A model generated the notes under the pieces. That model saw nothing but the letters and a program-made list of their open reading frames with translations. It had not been told where the DNA came from and made no database searches. A stretch of 64,000 nucleotides of DNA from an uncultured Bacteroidia bacterium (GTDB taxonomy: Bacteria; Bacteroidota; Bacteroidia; Bacteroidales; UBA932): the NCBI GenBank assembly GCA_902781705.1, contig CACZKE010000001.1, positions 1 to 64,000 of the forward strand, read 5' to 3'. A program made the translations under genes and the position numbers. Below, one piece after another: positions 7,717-16,842 of the stretch. Position 1 is the stretch's first letter, and each line of letters starts with the position of its first letter.

Positions 7717-10700
7717 ATGAGACGGATTCGACAAATTGCTGCGACCCTCACGCTGCTCCTGGCGGCCATCCCGGCCGTCTGGGCGCAGAACCGGGTCGTG
7801 TCCGGCACGGTCCTGGACACCGGACAGCAGCCCATCGTCGGCGCCGCCGTCATCCTCTCCGGAACCTCGACCGGAGAAGTGACGACCGCCGACGGAACCT
7901 TCTCGCTCCGCGTCCCTTCCGAAGAAGTGACGCTGGAAGTCTCCTGCCTGGGCTACACCTCCCAGACCGTCCGCGTCCCTGCCGGGCAGGGGCGGATCAC
8001 CATCACCCTCGAGGAGGACAACATGATGCTGGAGGAAACCGTGGTCGTGGGCTACGGCGTCCAGAAGAAGGTGAACCTCACCGGCGCCGTCACGGCGGTG
8101 GATTCCAAGGAACTCCAGAACCGTACCACGCACAACCTGACGAACATGCTCCAGGGTGCGGTCCCGGGCCTGAACATCACCACCTCGTCCGGTAACCCGG
8201 GTTCCTCCGGAAGTCTGAACATCCGCGGTATCACCTCCATCAACACGGCCGACCCGCTTGTCCTCATCGACGGTTCCGAAGGCGACCTTTCCCGCGTGAA
8301 TTCCTCCGACGTGGAGAGCATATCCGTGATCAAGGATGCCTCGGCCGCCGCCATCTACGGTGCCCGCGCCGCGTACGGCGTCATCCTCGTGACGACCAAG
8401 GCCGGTACCGAAAAGGGTGGCAAGGCCACGGTCCGCTACAGCGGCCGCATGGGCTGGGAAGAGCCGACGGTGTCCACCGACTTCGAGACCCGCGGCTACT
8501 GGTCCGTCTATACCGTGGACAAGTTCTGGGCGACCGACGCCGGCAAGAACTACACCAACTACACCGCCCACGATATGGCCGAGATGCTGGCCCGCGTGAA
8601 TGACGTGACGGAGAATCCTGAGCGTCCCTGGGTCGTGGAGGAGGTCCGCAACGGCCGCAACCAGTGGATCTACTATGCCAATACGGACTGGTACCACGAA
8701 CTGTACAACGACCGTCATCCGGTCCAGCAGCACAACGTCTCCGTCACGGGTGGCAACAAGGATGTAAAGTACTACCTGTCCGGCGCTTACGACCGTCAGA
8801 GCGGTATCATCAAGATGAACCCCGACGTGTTCAACCGTTACAACCTGCGTGCGAAGATCGACGCGCGGCTGAACAAGTTCGCCCGCCTTTCGAACAACAC
8901 GGCCTTCTACAGCTCCGCCTACAACTATCCGGGCGGCAGCAGCGTGCAGGATTCCTTCGCTTACGCTTCCCGGCACGCCCTCGCGTGCTTCCCGCTCCAG
9001 AATCCGGACGGCAGCTGGCTCTATGGTACGCCGCTCATCGGCTATAACGTGGCGAACGGCCGTCACCTCGTCTTCGGGGAAGGGAAGGCCCGCAACCAGC
9101 AACTCCGCAGCGACTTCGCGAATACGACCGAGTTGAAGATCACCCCTGTCAAGCAGTTCACCCTCACCGCGAACTACACCTACCGGCTCTACCAGAACCG
9201 GAACCAGTACCGCAGCGTGAACTTCGAGTACCGCCGGTATCCGGGCGCCCCGTACGAGTACTACACCACCGGCGCGGGCGAGGATGCCCTCACCGAGAAT
9301 ACGACGACCAACCAGCGCCACACGGCCAACGTCTTCGGCACCTATGACAACACCTTCGCCGATGCGCACCACCTGACGGTCACCGCCGGCATGAACGCCG
9401 AGCAGTGGGCCTCCAAGAGCGTGGGCGCCGTGGGCAAGAACCTCCTTTCCGAGACGCTGAACGACCTGGACCTCGTGGGCCCGGACGCCACCGGCGCCAC
9501 CGTGATGGAGGTTTCCGGCGGCCAGAACGAGTACGCGATCATGGGCTTCTTCGGCCGTATCAATTACAACTACAAGGAACGCTACCTGCTCGAACTCTCA
9601 GGACGTTACGACGGTACCTCCCGCTTCCAGAAGGGGCATCAGTGGGGCTTCTTCCCCTCTGCTTCCGTCGGCTGGCGTATTTCCGAGGAACCGTTCATGC
9701 GCAATGTCCGCTGGCTGGACAACCTGAAACTCCGCTTCTCCTACGGTAACCTGGGCAACCAGGTGGTCCGCACTTCCGGCGGCGGCCAGAACTATTACGC
9801 CTACCTGCGGAAGATCTCCATCAACGACTTCGCGGGCTACACCTTCGGCGAAAGTTCCACGATGAGCAAATATGCCACGCTGGGCGCCCCGGTCGATGCC
9901 AACCTGACCTGGGAGACCGCCGAGCAGTGGAACGCCGGCCTGGACTTCGCGGCCTTCAAGAACCGCCTCACCTTCACGGGCGAAGTCTATCGCCGTAACA
10001 CCCTGAACATGCTCACGGCGGGTCCGGACCTGCCGGCCGTCTATGGCGCCGGCTCCCCGCAGACCAATGCAGCGGACCTCAAGACCGTGGGCTATGAACT
10101 GTCCCTCGGCTGGCGCGACCAGGTGAGCCTGTTCGGCAAGCCCCTGGGCTACGGCATCCGCGCCACCCTGAGCGACTTCCAGTCCCATATCACCCGCTAC
10201 AACAACCCCACCAAGTCCCTGTCCATGGCCTATTACGAGGGCATGCGCATCGGCGACATCTGGGGCTTCGAGGTGGACGGCCTGTTCAAGACCGACGAGG
10301 AGGCGAAACAGTACACCTCCGAGGTGCTGGACTGCAGCGGCTACATCAGCGGCCGTATGACCGGCGGTTTCCTCGCCGGCGACCTCCGCTATGTGGACCG
10401 GGACAACGACGGCCACTACAAGATCGACTCCAACGGGAAGTTCGTCCTGGACGAGGCGGGAAACAAGATCCTCCTTCCGGAGGACGAATGGCGGGTGAAC
10501 ACCCTGGGGCTCGGCAGCAACACGGTCGACGACCCCGGTGACCGCAAGATCCTGGGCAACGGCCTTCCGAGCCTCCAGTACGGCGTCACCCTCACCGCCG
10601 ATTACCTGGGCTTTGACTTCCAGGCCTTCTTCCAGGGAACGGGCAACCACTACTGGTATCCGGCGGGCATGAACATGATGTTCTGGGGCCCGTACGCCTA

Positions 10701-11103
10701 TTCCTACACCTCTTTCCTGCAGCGCGACTTCATCGACCGGGTATGGACCCCGGAGAATCCGGACACCTACTTCCCGCGTCCCCGCGCCTACTCTTCCACC
10801 GGCGGCGAACTCTCCAAGGTGAACAGCCGCTACCTGCAGAACATCCGCTACCTCCGCTTCAAGAACCTGACCGTGGGTTACACCCTTCCGGCCCGGCTCA
10901 CGCGGAAGGTGGGCCTGGAGCAGCTGCGCATCTACTTCTCCGGCGAAAACCTCGCCTACTGGTCCCCGCTCAAGAAATACACGAAGTACCTGGATCCGGA
11001 AAGCGCCTACACGCGTGACGGTTCCGGCAACTCCGCGGCCCAGGACCAGATGAGTTATCCCTGGCAGAAGACCTACATGTTCGGCATTGACATCACTTTC
11101 TAA
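7717..11103 (+). CDS. SusC/RagA-family TonB-dependent outer-membrane transporter
   Basis: 1128 residues. A signal peptide (ends AAIPAVWAQ) is followed by a CarboxypepD_reg-like domain (VVSGTVLDTGQQPIVGAAV), a TonB-box-like region (EETVVVGYG), the plug (LQGAVPGLNI, LNIRGITSINTADPLVLIDG, ISVIKDASAAAIYGARAAYGV) and a large 22-strand barrel ending in the aromatic terminus (MFGIDITF). It imports a bulky ligand captured by the neighbouring SusD. It follows the phosphoesterase by 20 bp and precedes SusD by 18 bp, so one operon is likely. Confidence 0.97.
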   Translation: MRRIRQIAATLTLLLAAIPAVWAQNRVVSGTVLDTGQQPIVGAAVILSGTSTGEVTTADGTFSLRVPSEEVTLEVSCLGYTSQTVRVPAGQGRITITLEEDNMMLEETVVVGYGVQKKVNLTGAVTAVDSKELQNRTTHNLTNMLQGAVPGLNITTSSGNPGSSGSLNIRGITSINTADPLVLIDGSEGDLSRVNSSDVESISVIKDASAAAIYGARAAYGVILVTTKAGTEKGGKATVRYSGRMGWEEPTVSTDFETRGYWSVYTVDKFWATDAGKNYTNYTAHDMAEMLARVNDVTENPERPWVVEEVRNGRNQWIYYANTDWYHELYNDRHPVQQHNVSVTGGNKDVKYYLSGAYDRQSGIIKMNPDVFNRYNLRAKIDARLNKFARLSNNTAFYSSAYNYPGGSSVQDSFAYASRHALACFPLQNPDGSWLYGTPLIGYNVANGRHLVFGEGKARNQQLRSDFANTTELKITPVKQFTLTANYTYRLYQNRNQYRSVNFEYRRYPGAPYEYYTTGAGEDALTENTTTNQRHTANVFGTYDNTFADAHHLTVTAGMNAEQWASKSVGAVGKNLLSETLNDLDLVGPDATGATVMEVSGGQNEYAIMGFFGRINYNYKERYLLELSGRYDGTSRFQKGHQWGFFPSASVGWRISEEPFMRNVRWLDNLKLRFSYGNLGNQVVRTSGGGQNYYAYLRKISINDFAGYTFGESSTMSKYATLGAPVDANLTWETAEQWNAGLDFAAFKNRLTFTGEVYRRNTLNMLTAGPDLPAVYGAGSPQTNAADLKTVGYELSLGWRDQVSLFGKPLGYGIRATLSDFQSHITRYNNPTKSLSMAYYEGMRIGDIWGFEVDGLFKTDEEAKQYTSEVLDCSGYISGRMTGGFLAGDLRYVDRDNDGHYKIDSNGKFVLDEAGNKILLPEDEWRVNTLGLGSNTVDDPGDRKILGNGLPSLQYGVTLTADYLGFDFQAFFQGTGNHYWYPAGMNMMFWGPYAYSYTSFLQRDFIDRVWTPENPDTYFPRPRAYSSTGGELSKVNSRYLQNIRYLRFKNLTVGYTLPARLTRKVGLEQLRIYFSGENLAYWSPLKKYTKYLDPESAYTRDGSGNSAAQDQMSYPWQKTYMFGIDITF

Positions 11104-11121
11104 AGGACGGAGGACAAGAAT

Positions 11122-12945
11122 ATGAAACGATACATTTTACCTGCTCTTCTGATCTGCCTGACCTCCTGCAGCGGTTTCCTGGACCGGACGCCCAAGTCCA
11201 CCCTGGCTCCCGAGAACTACTTCCGGGACGAGACGGACCTGCAGCTTTTCTCCAATACGTTCTATAACAATCTGTTGGACAAGGAACCCTACAAGGAACA
11301 GAGCGACCAGCTGGTGTGCCTGAACCTCTCGACCTTCCTGCGCGGCGGCAACTCCCGCACCGTTCCGAACTCCGGCGGCGGCTGGGGCAACGGTTCCGGC
11401 GCCTGGGGCGACCTCCGCAAGATGAACACCCTGCTCGAGAACATCGACAAGTGCGAGGACGCGGCCGCCGTGGCCGAGTACTCGGGCCTGACCCGCTTCT
11501 TCCGGGCCTACTTCTACTTCAACATGGTGAAGCGCTTCGGCGACGTGCCGTGGATCGACGCCCAGCTGGAAACCGACTCTGAGGACCTGTACCGGCCGCG
11601 TGACAGCCGGGAAGTCATCCTGGGCCACATGCTGGAGGACATCGACTTCGCGATCGCCAACCTTCCTTCGGGCGTGAGCCCTTACCGGGTGAACCGCTGG
11701 ACGGCCCTGGCCCTGAAGGCCCGTTTCTGCCTGTTCGAGGGTACGTTCCGCAAGTACCATGATCCGGCACAGCACCCGGACATGTACGTGGTTCCGCTTC
11801 CTGCCGACGCCCGCACCGCCGCCCAGTACCTGCAGCTGGCGGCCGACGCCGCCCGGGAACTGATGGACGACGGCCCCTATAAGTTGGCCCAGGTGGACGA
11901 CTACCGGACCCTCTTCGCCAATGTCGACGCCAACCGCGACGAGTTCATCCTCGCCATCAAGAACGACCAGAGTCTCCAGGTGTGCAACAACGCCACGGCC
12001 TTCGCGATGATGACCACCCAGGGAACCCCGGGTTTCACCCGCAAGTTCGTCGCCAGCGTCCTGAACGCCGACGGTACCCGTTTCACGGACCGTCCCGGCT
12101 GGGAAACCATGCAGTTCGCCGAGGAACTGACCGGCCGCGACCCGCGCCTCACCGCCATCACGGTGGGTCCCGGCGCCGTCTGGCTGGGAGATGCGACGGT
12201 ATCGGCCCCGGACCTGAATTGCACCGTGACCGGCTACCAGGTGATGAAGTTCGTCATGGACAAGACGCTTCCCGAGTGGGGCCGCGTGGACAAGTCCTAC
12301 AATGACATGCCCGTCTTCCGCTATGCGGAGGTCCTGCTCAACTACGCCGAGGCCAAGGCCGAACTGGGCACCCTGACCCAGGGCGACATCGACGAGACCG
12401 TGAACGCCCTCCGCCAGCGCGTGGGGATGACCGGCCTCCTGAACCTGGAAGAGGCCAATGCCAACCCGGACCCGTACCTGCTTTCCGACGAGTTCGGCTA
12501 CCGGAACGTCACCGGGGCGAACCAGGGCGTCATCCTGGAGATCCGCCGCGAACGGACCCTGGAACTCGCCATGGAAGGCTTCCGGCTCTCCGACCTCCTC
12601 CGCTGGAGAGAGGGCAAGTGCCTGGAGCAGCCCATCTACGGCGCCTATTTCCCGGGCGTGGGCAAGTATGACCTCACGGGCGACGGCACCCCGGACATCA
12701 ACATCTGGACCGGCACCGATCCCAAGAGCAAGGACGTGGCGGACTTCCAGTTGGGCGTCCCCACGGGCATCGAGCTCACGGACGGAACTTCCGGCTACGT
12801 GTATCACCATGCCAACGTGGAGCGCAGTTTCGACGAAAGCCGCGACTACTACTATCCCATCCCCACCAAGGAGCGCCAACTCTATCATGACAAGGGCGTG
12901 GATCTCAAGCAGAACCCGGGATGGAAGGATGGTCTGAGTTACTAA
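11122..12945 (+). CDS. SusD/RagB-family surface ligand-binding lipoprotein
   Basis: 607 residues with a lipoprotein signal (MKRYILPALLICLTSC). The N-terminal SusD motif (FLDRTPKSTLAPENYF), TPR-like helices (GLTRFFRAYFYFNMVKRFGDVPW), and the C-terminal RagB signature (RRERTLELAMEGFRLSDLLRW) are all present. The protein caps the SusC barrel and binds ligand at the cell surface. A purine-rich GGACGGAGGA lies upstream of the ATG at 11122. Confidence 0.97.
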   Translation: MKRYILPALLICLTSCSGFLDRTPKSTLAPENYFRDETDLQLFSNTFYNNLLDKEPYKEQSDQLVCLNLSTFLRGGNSRTVPNSGGGWGNGSGAWGDLRKMNTLLENIDKCEDAAAVAEYSGLTRFFRAYFYFNMVKRFGDVPWIDAQLETDSEDLYRPRDSREVILGHMLEDIDFAIANLPSGVSPYRVNRWTALALKARFCLFEGTFRKYHDPAQHPDMYVVPLPADARTAAQYLQLAADAARELMDDGPYKLAQVDDYRTLFANVDANRDEFILAIKNDQSLQVCNNATAFAMMTTQGTPGFTRKFVASVLNADGTRFTDRPGWETMQFAEELTGRDPRLTAITVGPGAVWLGDATVSAPDLNCTVTGYQVMKFVMDKTLPEWGRVDKSYNDMPVFRYAEVLLNYAEAKAELGTLTQGDIDETVNALRQRVGMTGLLNLEEANANPDPYLLSDEFGYRNVTGANQGVILEIRRERTLELAMEGFRLSDLLRWREGKCLEQPIYGAYFPGVGKYDLTGDGTPDINIWTGTDPKSKDVADFQLGVPTGIELTDGTSGYVYHHANVERSFDESRDYYYPIPTKERQLYHDKGVDLKQNPGWKDGLSY

Positions 12946-12964
12946 CCGCTAAGGAATGAACGAT

Positions 12965-15900
12965 ATGAAACTGATCAATATATGTAAAGGCGTAGCTGCT
13001 CTCGCTGTCGGGGCCCTCCTTTCGGGGTGCTCGCAGAAGGAGCAGGACGTGGAGGCGCGGGCCGTCGCGGCCGCCGAGACCTCGCTGACCTTCGAGGCGA
13101 CCGGGGCTCCCGCCCAGACCGTCAAGGTCTATGCCGACGGCACCTGGGCGGTGGATACCCCCGATGCCTGGATCCATGTGAGCCCGATGTCCGGCAAGGG
13201 CATGGGCGAAGTGACCGTCACGGTCGACGACAACGTCTCCGGCGGCGTCATGGACCTGCCCCGTACGGGGAGCATCCTCATCCAGGGCGGCTCCGTGGAA
13301 CGCCGGGGAAGCATCACCGTCCAGCAGGGCGGCGATACCTACAAGGGCGTTTCAGAACTGACCGTCAAGGAAGTGTGCGTCCTGGACGATGAGGCCGTGG
13401 CCAAGATCCCGTCCGCCCAGGTGGCGGCCGTGACCACCGGCGGCTTCGTCCTGACGCAGGACGGCGAAAACCTGTATGTGCAGGGCGCCCGGGAAGTCTC
13501 CGTCGGGGACAATGTCTCCCTGAACGGCAAGAAAGGCACCTTCAACAAGTGCCCGACCTTCTTCGTGGACGAACTCACCGTCGTCTCCTCCGGGTCGATG
13601 ACCTATCCCGAGGCTCCGGACATGACCGACCAGCTCGCGTCCTTCCAGGGCGGTTCCATCCCTTACATCACCCTGCGCGGGTCGATGGTCAACGGCTCCC
13701 TGAAAGTGGGGCCCGCTTCCGTCGTGGTGGTGGACCCGGTCGATGACCTGGGTCTCGCAGCCGTGGACCTGCACAAGGTGGTGCTGACGGGTTATGCCGT
13801 CGGTATCAACGGGGCTACGGGCTATCTGGTGGCCACTTCCGTCAAGGACGAAGGCAAGGACGAGTCCCTTATCCCGTACCCGCTGCGGTGGGCCATCGGC
13901 AAGGACCTGAACTATTCCAGCAGCACCTTCACGAAGGATTCCCCGCGCATCGACGCGGTCCAGGGCATCGGTTACATCGAGTATGTGCCCTATGACCTGG
14001 AGAACACCGACGCATCCGGCAACTACAAACTGGATGTCCAGGCGAGCAACCCCCGCGTCACCGGTCCTTGGGTGAACGACTACTGGCTCTTCTACGGCAG
14101 CGGCGCCATCCTGGCCGGCACCGAGGTGCAGATCTCCTTCGAGATGCGCTCCTCCGCCTGGGGCATGAAATACTGGCTCCTGGAATACCTGGACGGCGAC
14201 GAGTGGAAGGTGGCCGGCACGCCGCAGGTCACGACCGAACCGGGCTATGAGGTGCAGTACCATGTGGCGACGAATGCCGACGGTGCGACGAACTCCCAGG
14301 TCCGCGAGGTCATCCAGTTCCGCCGCAACAACGAGCACCTGCAGATCCGCATGCGCTGCTCCGCCCTCTGGAGAGGCGGCGGCGGCACCACGGCTTCCCG
14401 TTCCACGGCCTCTTCCCGTCTGACGATCACCAACGTGGACGACGATACCTACCGTCCTGCCGTCATCATCCTCAAGGAAGGCAACGGCGTGGAGAAGGAT
14501 CCCGTCTATGCCGACATCCAGGTGGATCCCGAGCTCCTGACCTTCAACGGCACTCCGGGCGCTCCGAAGACGCTCACCGTCAAGTCCGACTATGACTGGA
14601 CCATCTCCACGGCATACGAGTGGCTGCACCTCGATGTCGAGGGCGGCGTCGCCGGCGAAGAGACCACAGTCACCGTCACCTGCGACGAGAGCGAACTCTC
14701 CGAACTCCGCGAAGGCACCATCCGCATTGTCTCCGAAGACAGCGAGAAGGTGATCAACGTGGTCCAGAGTGCCGCCGGCCAGATGCTGGATCCGTTCATC
14801 AGCATCAGTAACGGCAACCGGAAGGAAGTGCTGGAAGGCGAGGGGACCCTGACCCTTAAGATCCAGTCCAACGTGGAGGTCAGTGCCGAAACCACCGATG
14901 GCTGGATTACCGTGGAACCGGTTCCCGATACCCGGGCGCTGGTGGAATGGACCGAGTACACCGTCACTTACACGGCCAACGAGGACCTGGCCGAGCGTAC
15001 CGGAACTATCCGTTTCTTCAATGACGAGAAGAACCTGGAGTCCGTCTTCACGCTGGTGCAGGCCGGAAAGACGCCGGAACCCGAGTATCCGGAGGGCGTC
15101 TTCTTCCAGGATGACTTCGAGTGGCTGGAGCCCTGGGCGGCTTACACTGTGGACGATGTGGCCAATAACAGCGTGGGCTCTTCCCCGAACGCCTTCACCA
15201 AGGCCGAGGTAGCCGATGCCCTGGCGCTCTTCCAGGCCAAGGGATATGGTTATGTCTGGGGCTGGAAGGGCCAGGACTGGTCGGACGGTACGCCGGACGA
15301 CGGCAACAAGCAGACGTTGTACCTGATGCACAACTACCTCAAGTTCGGCAAGACGTCCTACAACTCCGGCATCATCCTGCCGGCCCTGTCCGGAATCACC
15401 GGAATGGAGGATGTGGACCTCACCTTCGACTGGAGCTGGTGCATGACCGGTGCCTCCAAGCCCGACATCATGACGCTGACGGTTACCGTGACGGGCGGCG
15501 GCACGATCGCCGCGACCGGAACGGAGGTGAGCGGCGAGATCCAGTCCGGCCAGCCCACGGAAGGCGACCTGACGCGCCTCGAGTGGCAGCATGCCAAGGT
15601 ACGCATCCTGGGTGCGACGCCGGAGACCCGGATCACCATCCGGCCGACGAACGCCGATCCGTCCATCTCTTCCACCCGCAAGCAGAATCGCTGGTACCTG
15701 GACAACGTCAAGGTGGCGCGCCCGCAGCAGACCGTCCATTTCGCCGACGACTTCGAGTGGCTGGAACCCTGGGCGGCCTATACCGTGGACGATGTGGCGA
15801 ACAACACCGTGGGCTCCTCCCCGAACGCCTTCACCAAGACTGAGGTGGCCGGTGCCCTGGCGGAACTGCAGTCACGGGGTTACGGCTACATCTGGGGCTG

Positions 15901-16363
15901 GAAGGACCAGGACTGGTCCGACGGCCTCCCCGACAATGGCAACAAGCAGACGCTCTATTTCATGCACAACTACCTCAAGTTCGGTAAGACCTCCTACAAC
16001 TCCGGCATCGTCCTGCCGGCCCTGACGGGCATTTCCGGCACGGCCGATGTGGACCTTACCTTCGACTGGTGCTGGTGCATGACGGGCGCCTCCAAGCCCG
16101 ACATCATGACGCTGACCGTCACCGTGACCGGCGGTGGCCGCCTCGCGGACACCGGAACGGAGGTGAGCGGCAACATCGAATCGGCCCAGCCGACGGAGGG
16201 CGACCTGACACGGCTCGAGTGGCAGCACGCCAAGGTGCGCATCCTGGGTGCGACGCCGGAGACCCGGATCACCATCCGGCCGACGAACGCCGACCCGGCG
16301 GTCACTTCCGCTCGCAAGCAGAACCGCTGGTACCTGGACAACATCCGGGTCGTGAGTGAGTAA
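12965..16363 (+). CDS. Multi-domain BACON surface lipoprotein with duplicated C-terminal module
   Basis: About 1132 residues. The ATG at 12965 has AAGGA at a proper distance, whereas the in-frame ATG at 12956 abuts that AAGGA. A lipobox (GALLSGC) is followed by a BACON-like beta-sandwich (TWAVDTPDAWIHVSPMSGKG), an OB-like DUF5689-type region (about residues 125-220), and a central domain. Two more BACON-type repeats follow (TISTAYEWLHLDVEGG; SAETTDGWITVEPV), then two almost identical ~212-residue modules beginning DDFEWLEPWAAYTVDDVANN. No catalytic motif is recognised, so it is probably a surface binding protein for the SusCD substrate. It ends the phosphoesterase operon. Confidence 0.85.
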   Translation: MKLINICKGVAALAVGALLSGCSQKEQDVEARAVAAAETSLTFEATGAPAQTVKVYADGTWAVDTPDAWIHVSPMSGKGMGEVTVTVDDNVSGGVMDLPRTGSILIQGGSVERRGSITVQQGGDTYKGVSELTVKEVCVLDDEAVAKIPSAQVAAVTTGGFVLTQDGENLYVQGAREVSVGDNVSLNGKKGTFNKCPTFFVDELTVVSSGSMTYPEAPDMTDQLASFQGGSIPYITLRGSMVNGSLKVGPASVVVVDPVDDLGLAAVDLHKVVLTGYAVGINGATGYLVATSVKDEGKDESLIPYPLRWAIGKDLNYSSSTFTKDSPRIDAVQGIGYIEYVPYDLENTDASGNYKLDVQASNPRVTGPWVNDYWLFYGSGAILAGTEVQISFEMRSSAWGMKYWLLEYLDGDEWKVAGTPQVTTEPGYEVQYHVATNADGATNSQVREVIQFRRNNEHLQIRMRCSALWRGGGGTTASRSTASSRLTITNVDDDTYRPAVIILKEGNGVEKDPVYADIQVDPELLTFNGTPGAPKTLTVKSDYDWTISTAYEWLHLDVEGGVAGEETTVTVTCDESELSELREGTIRIVSEDSEKVINVVQSAAGQMLDPFISISNGNRKEVLEGEGTLTLKIQSNVEVSAETTDGWITVEPVPDTRALVEWTEYTVTYTANEDLAERTGTIRFFNDEKNLESVFTLVQAGKTPEPEYPEGVFFQDDFEWLEPWAAYTVDDVANNSVGSSPNAFTKAEVADALALFQAKGYGYVWGWKGQDWSDGTPDDGNKQTLYLMHNYLKFGKTSYNSGIILPALSGITGMEDVDLTFDWSWCMTGASKPDIMTLTVTVTGGGTIAATGTEVSGEIQSGQPTEGDLTRLEWQHAKVRILGATPETRITIRPTNADPSISSTRKQNRWYLDNVKVARPQQTVHFADDFEWLEPWAAYTVDDVANNTVGSSPNAFTKTEVAGALAELQSRGYGYIWGWKDQDWSDGLPDNGNKQTLYFMHNYLKFGKTSYNSGIVLPALTGISGTADVDLTFDWCWCMTGASKPDIMTLTVTVTGGGRLADTGTEVSGNIESAQPTEGDLTRLEWQHAKVRILGATPETRITIRPTNADPAVTSARKQNRWYLDNIRVVSE
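15112..16350 (+). repeat. Tandem 636-bp coding duplication
   Basis: The segment beginning near 15115 recurs with an offset of 636 bp (212 codons) near 15751. Long runs are identical at the DNA level, for example around 15583-15656 and 16219-16292, showing a recent in-frame duplication of one domain of the surface lipoprotein. Confidence 0.9.
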
Positions 16364-16370
16364 CTGACTT

Positions 16371-16418
16371 TTTGTCCCTTCGCCCGATTTTTGCAGGACG
16401 GAGGGACAAATTGTTTTT
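16371..16418 (+). terminator. Terminator of the phosphoesterase-SusCD operon
   Basis: Arms TTTGTCCCTTCG (16371-16382) and CGGAGGGACAAA (16399-16410) form a 12-bp stem with one G-T pair, followed by TTGTTTTT. It lies just after the stop at 16363. Confidence 0.8.
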
Positions 16419-16422
16419 GGGT

Positions 16423-16842
16423 ATGGACGAAAAGGAATTCAACAAGGAGTGGAAAGACGGTGAGATCGTCAAGTACGCGGGTAACTACGATGAGAATGCC
16501 TTCTGGGAGAAACTGAAGAAGTTCGGCCGGAAGGCGGGTATCAAGGTGTGCTATGCCGCCCTGCTGCTGTTCTATGTGCTCAAGAGTCCGATGACTTCCG
16601 GGAAAGACCGGGCGAAGATCCTCGGGGCGCTGGGCTATTTCCTCCTGCCCATCGATATCATCCCGGATTTCATCCCCGTTGCGGGCTTCACGGACGACCT
16701 GGCCGCCCTGACCTGGGGTGTCTATTGCGTCATCAAGAGCATCACCCCGGAAGTGAAGGCCCAGGCCGCCGCCAAACTCCACGAGTGGTTCGGCGATTTC
16801 GACGACCACCTGCTGGACCTTTTCTTCGAGAAGCACGACTAG
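16423..16842 (+). CDS. YkvA/DUF1232-family small membrane-associated protein
   Basis: 139 residues from the ATG at 16423; an upstream TTG frame runs through the terminator and is rejected. The hallmark is GYFLLPIDIIPDFIPVAGFTDD, the conserved DUF1232 hairpin of hydrophobic residues with P-I-D-x-I-P-D. An N-terminal charged helix precedes it, and a C-terminal helical tail follows. The function of the family is unknown. The stop codon shares the palindromic CTAG with the stop of the convergent radical SAM gene. Confidence 0.85.
   Translation: MDEKEFNKEWKDGEIVKYAGNYDENAFWEKLKKFGRKAGIKVCYAALLLFYVLKSPMTSGKDRAKILGALGYFLLPIDIIPDFIPVAGFTDDLAALTWGVYCVIKSITPEVKAQAAAKLHEWFGDFDDHLLDLFFEKHD

Noticed and set aside
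13352-15739. Minus-strand frame of 795 codons opposite the BACON lipoprotein
   Set aside because: Same antisense artefact, and it carries a mirrored copy of the internal duplication.
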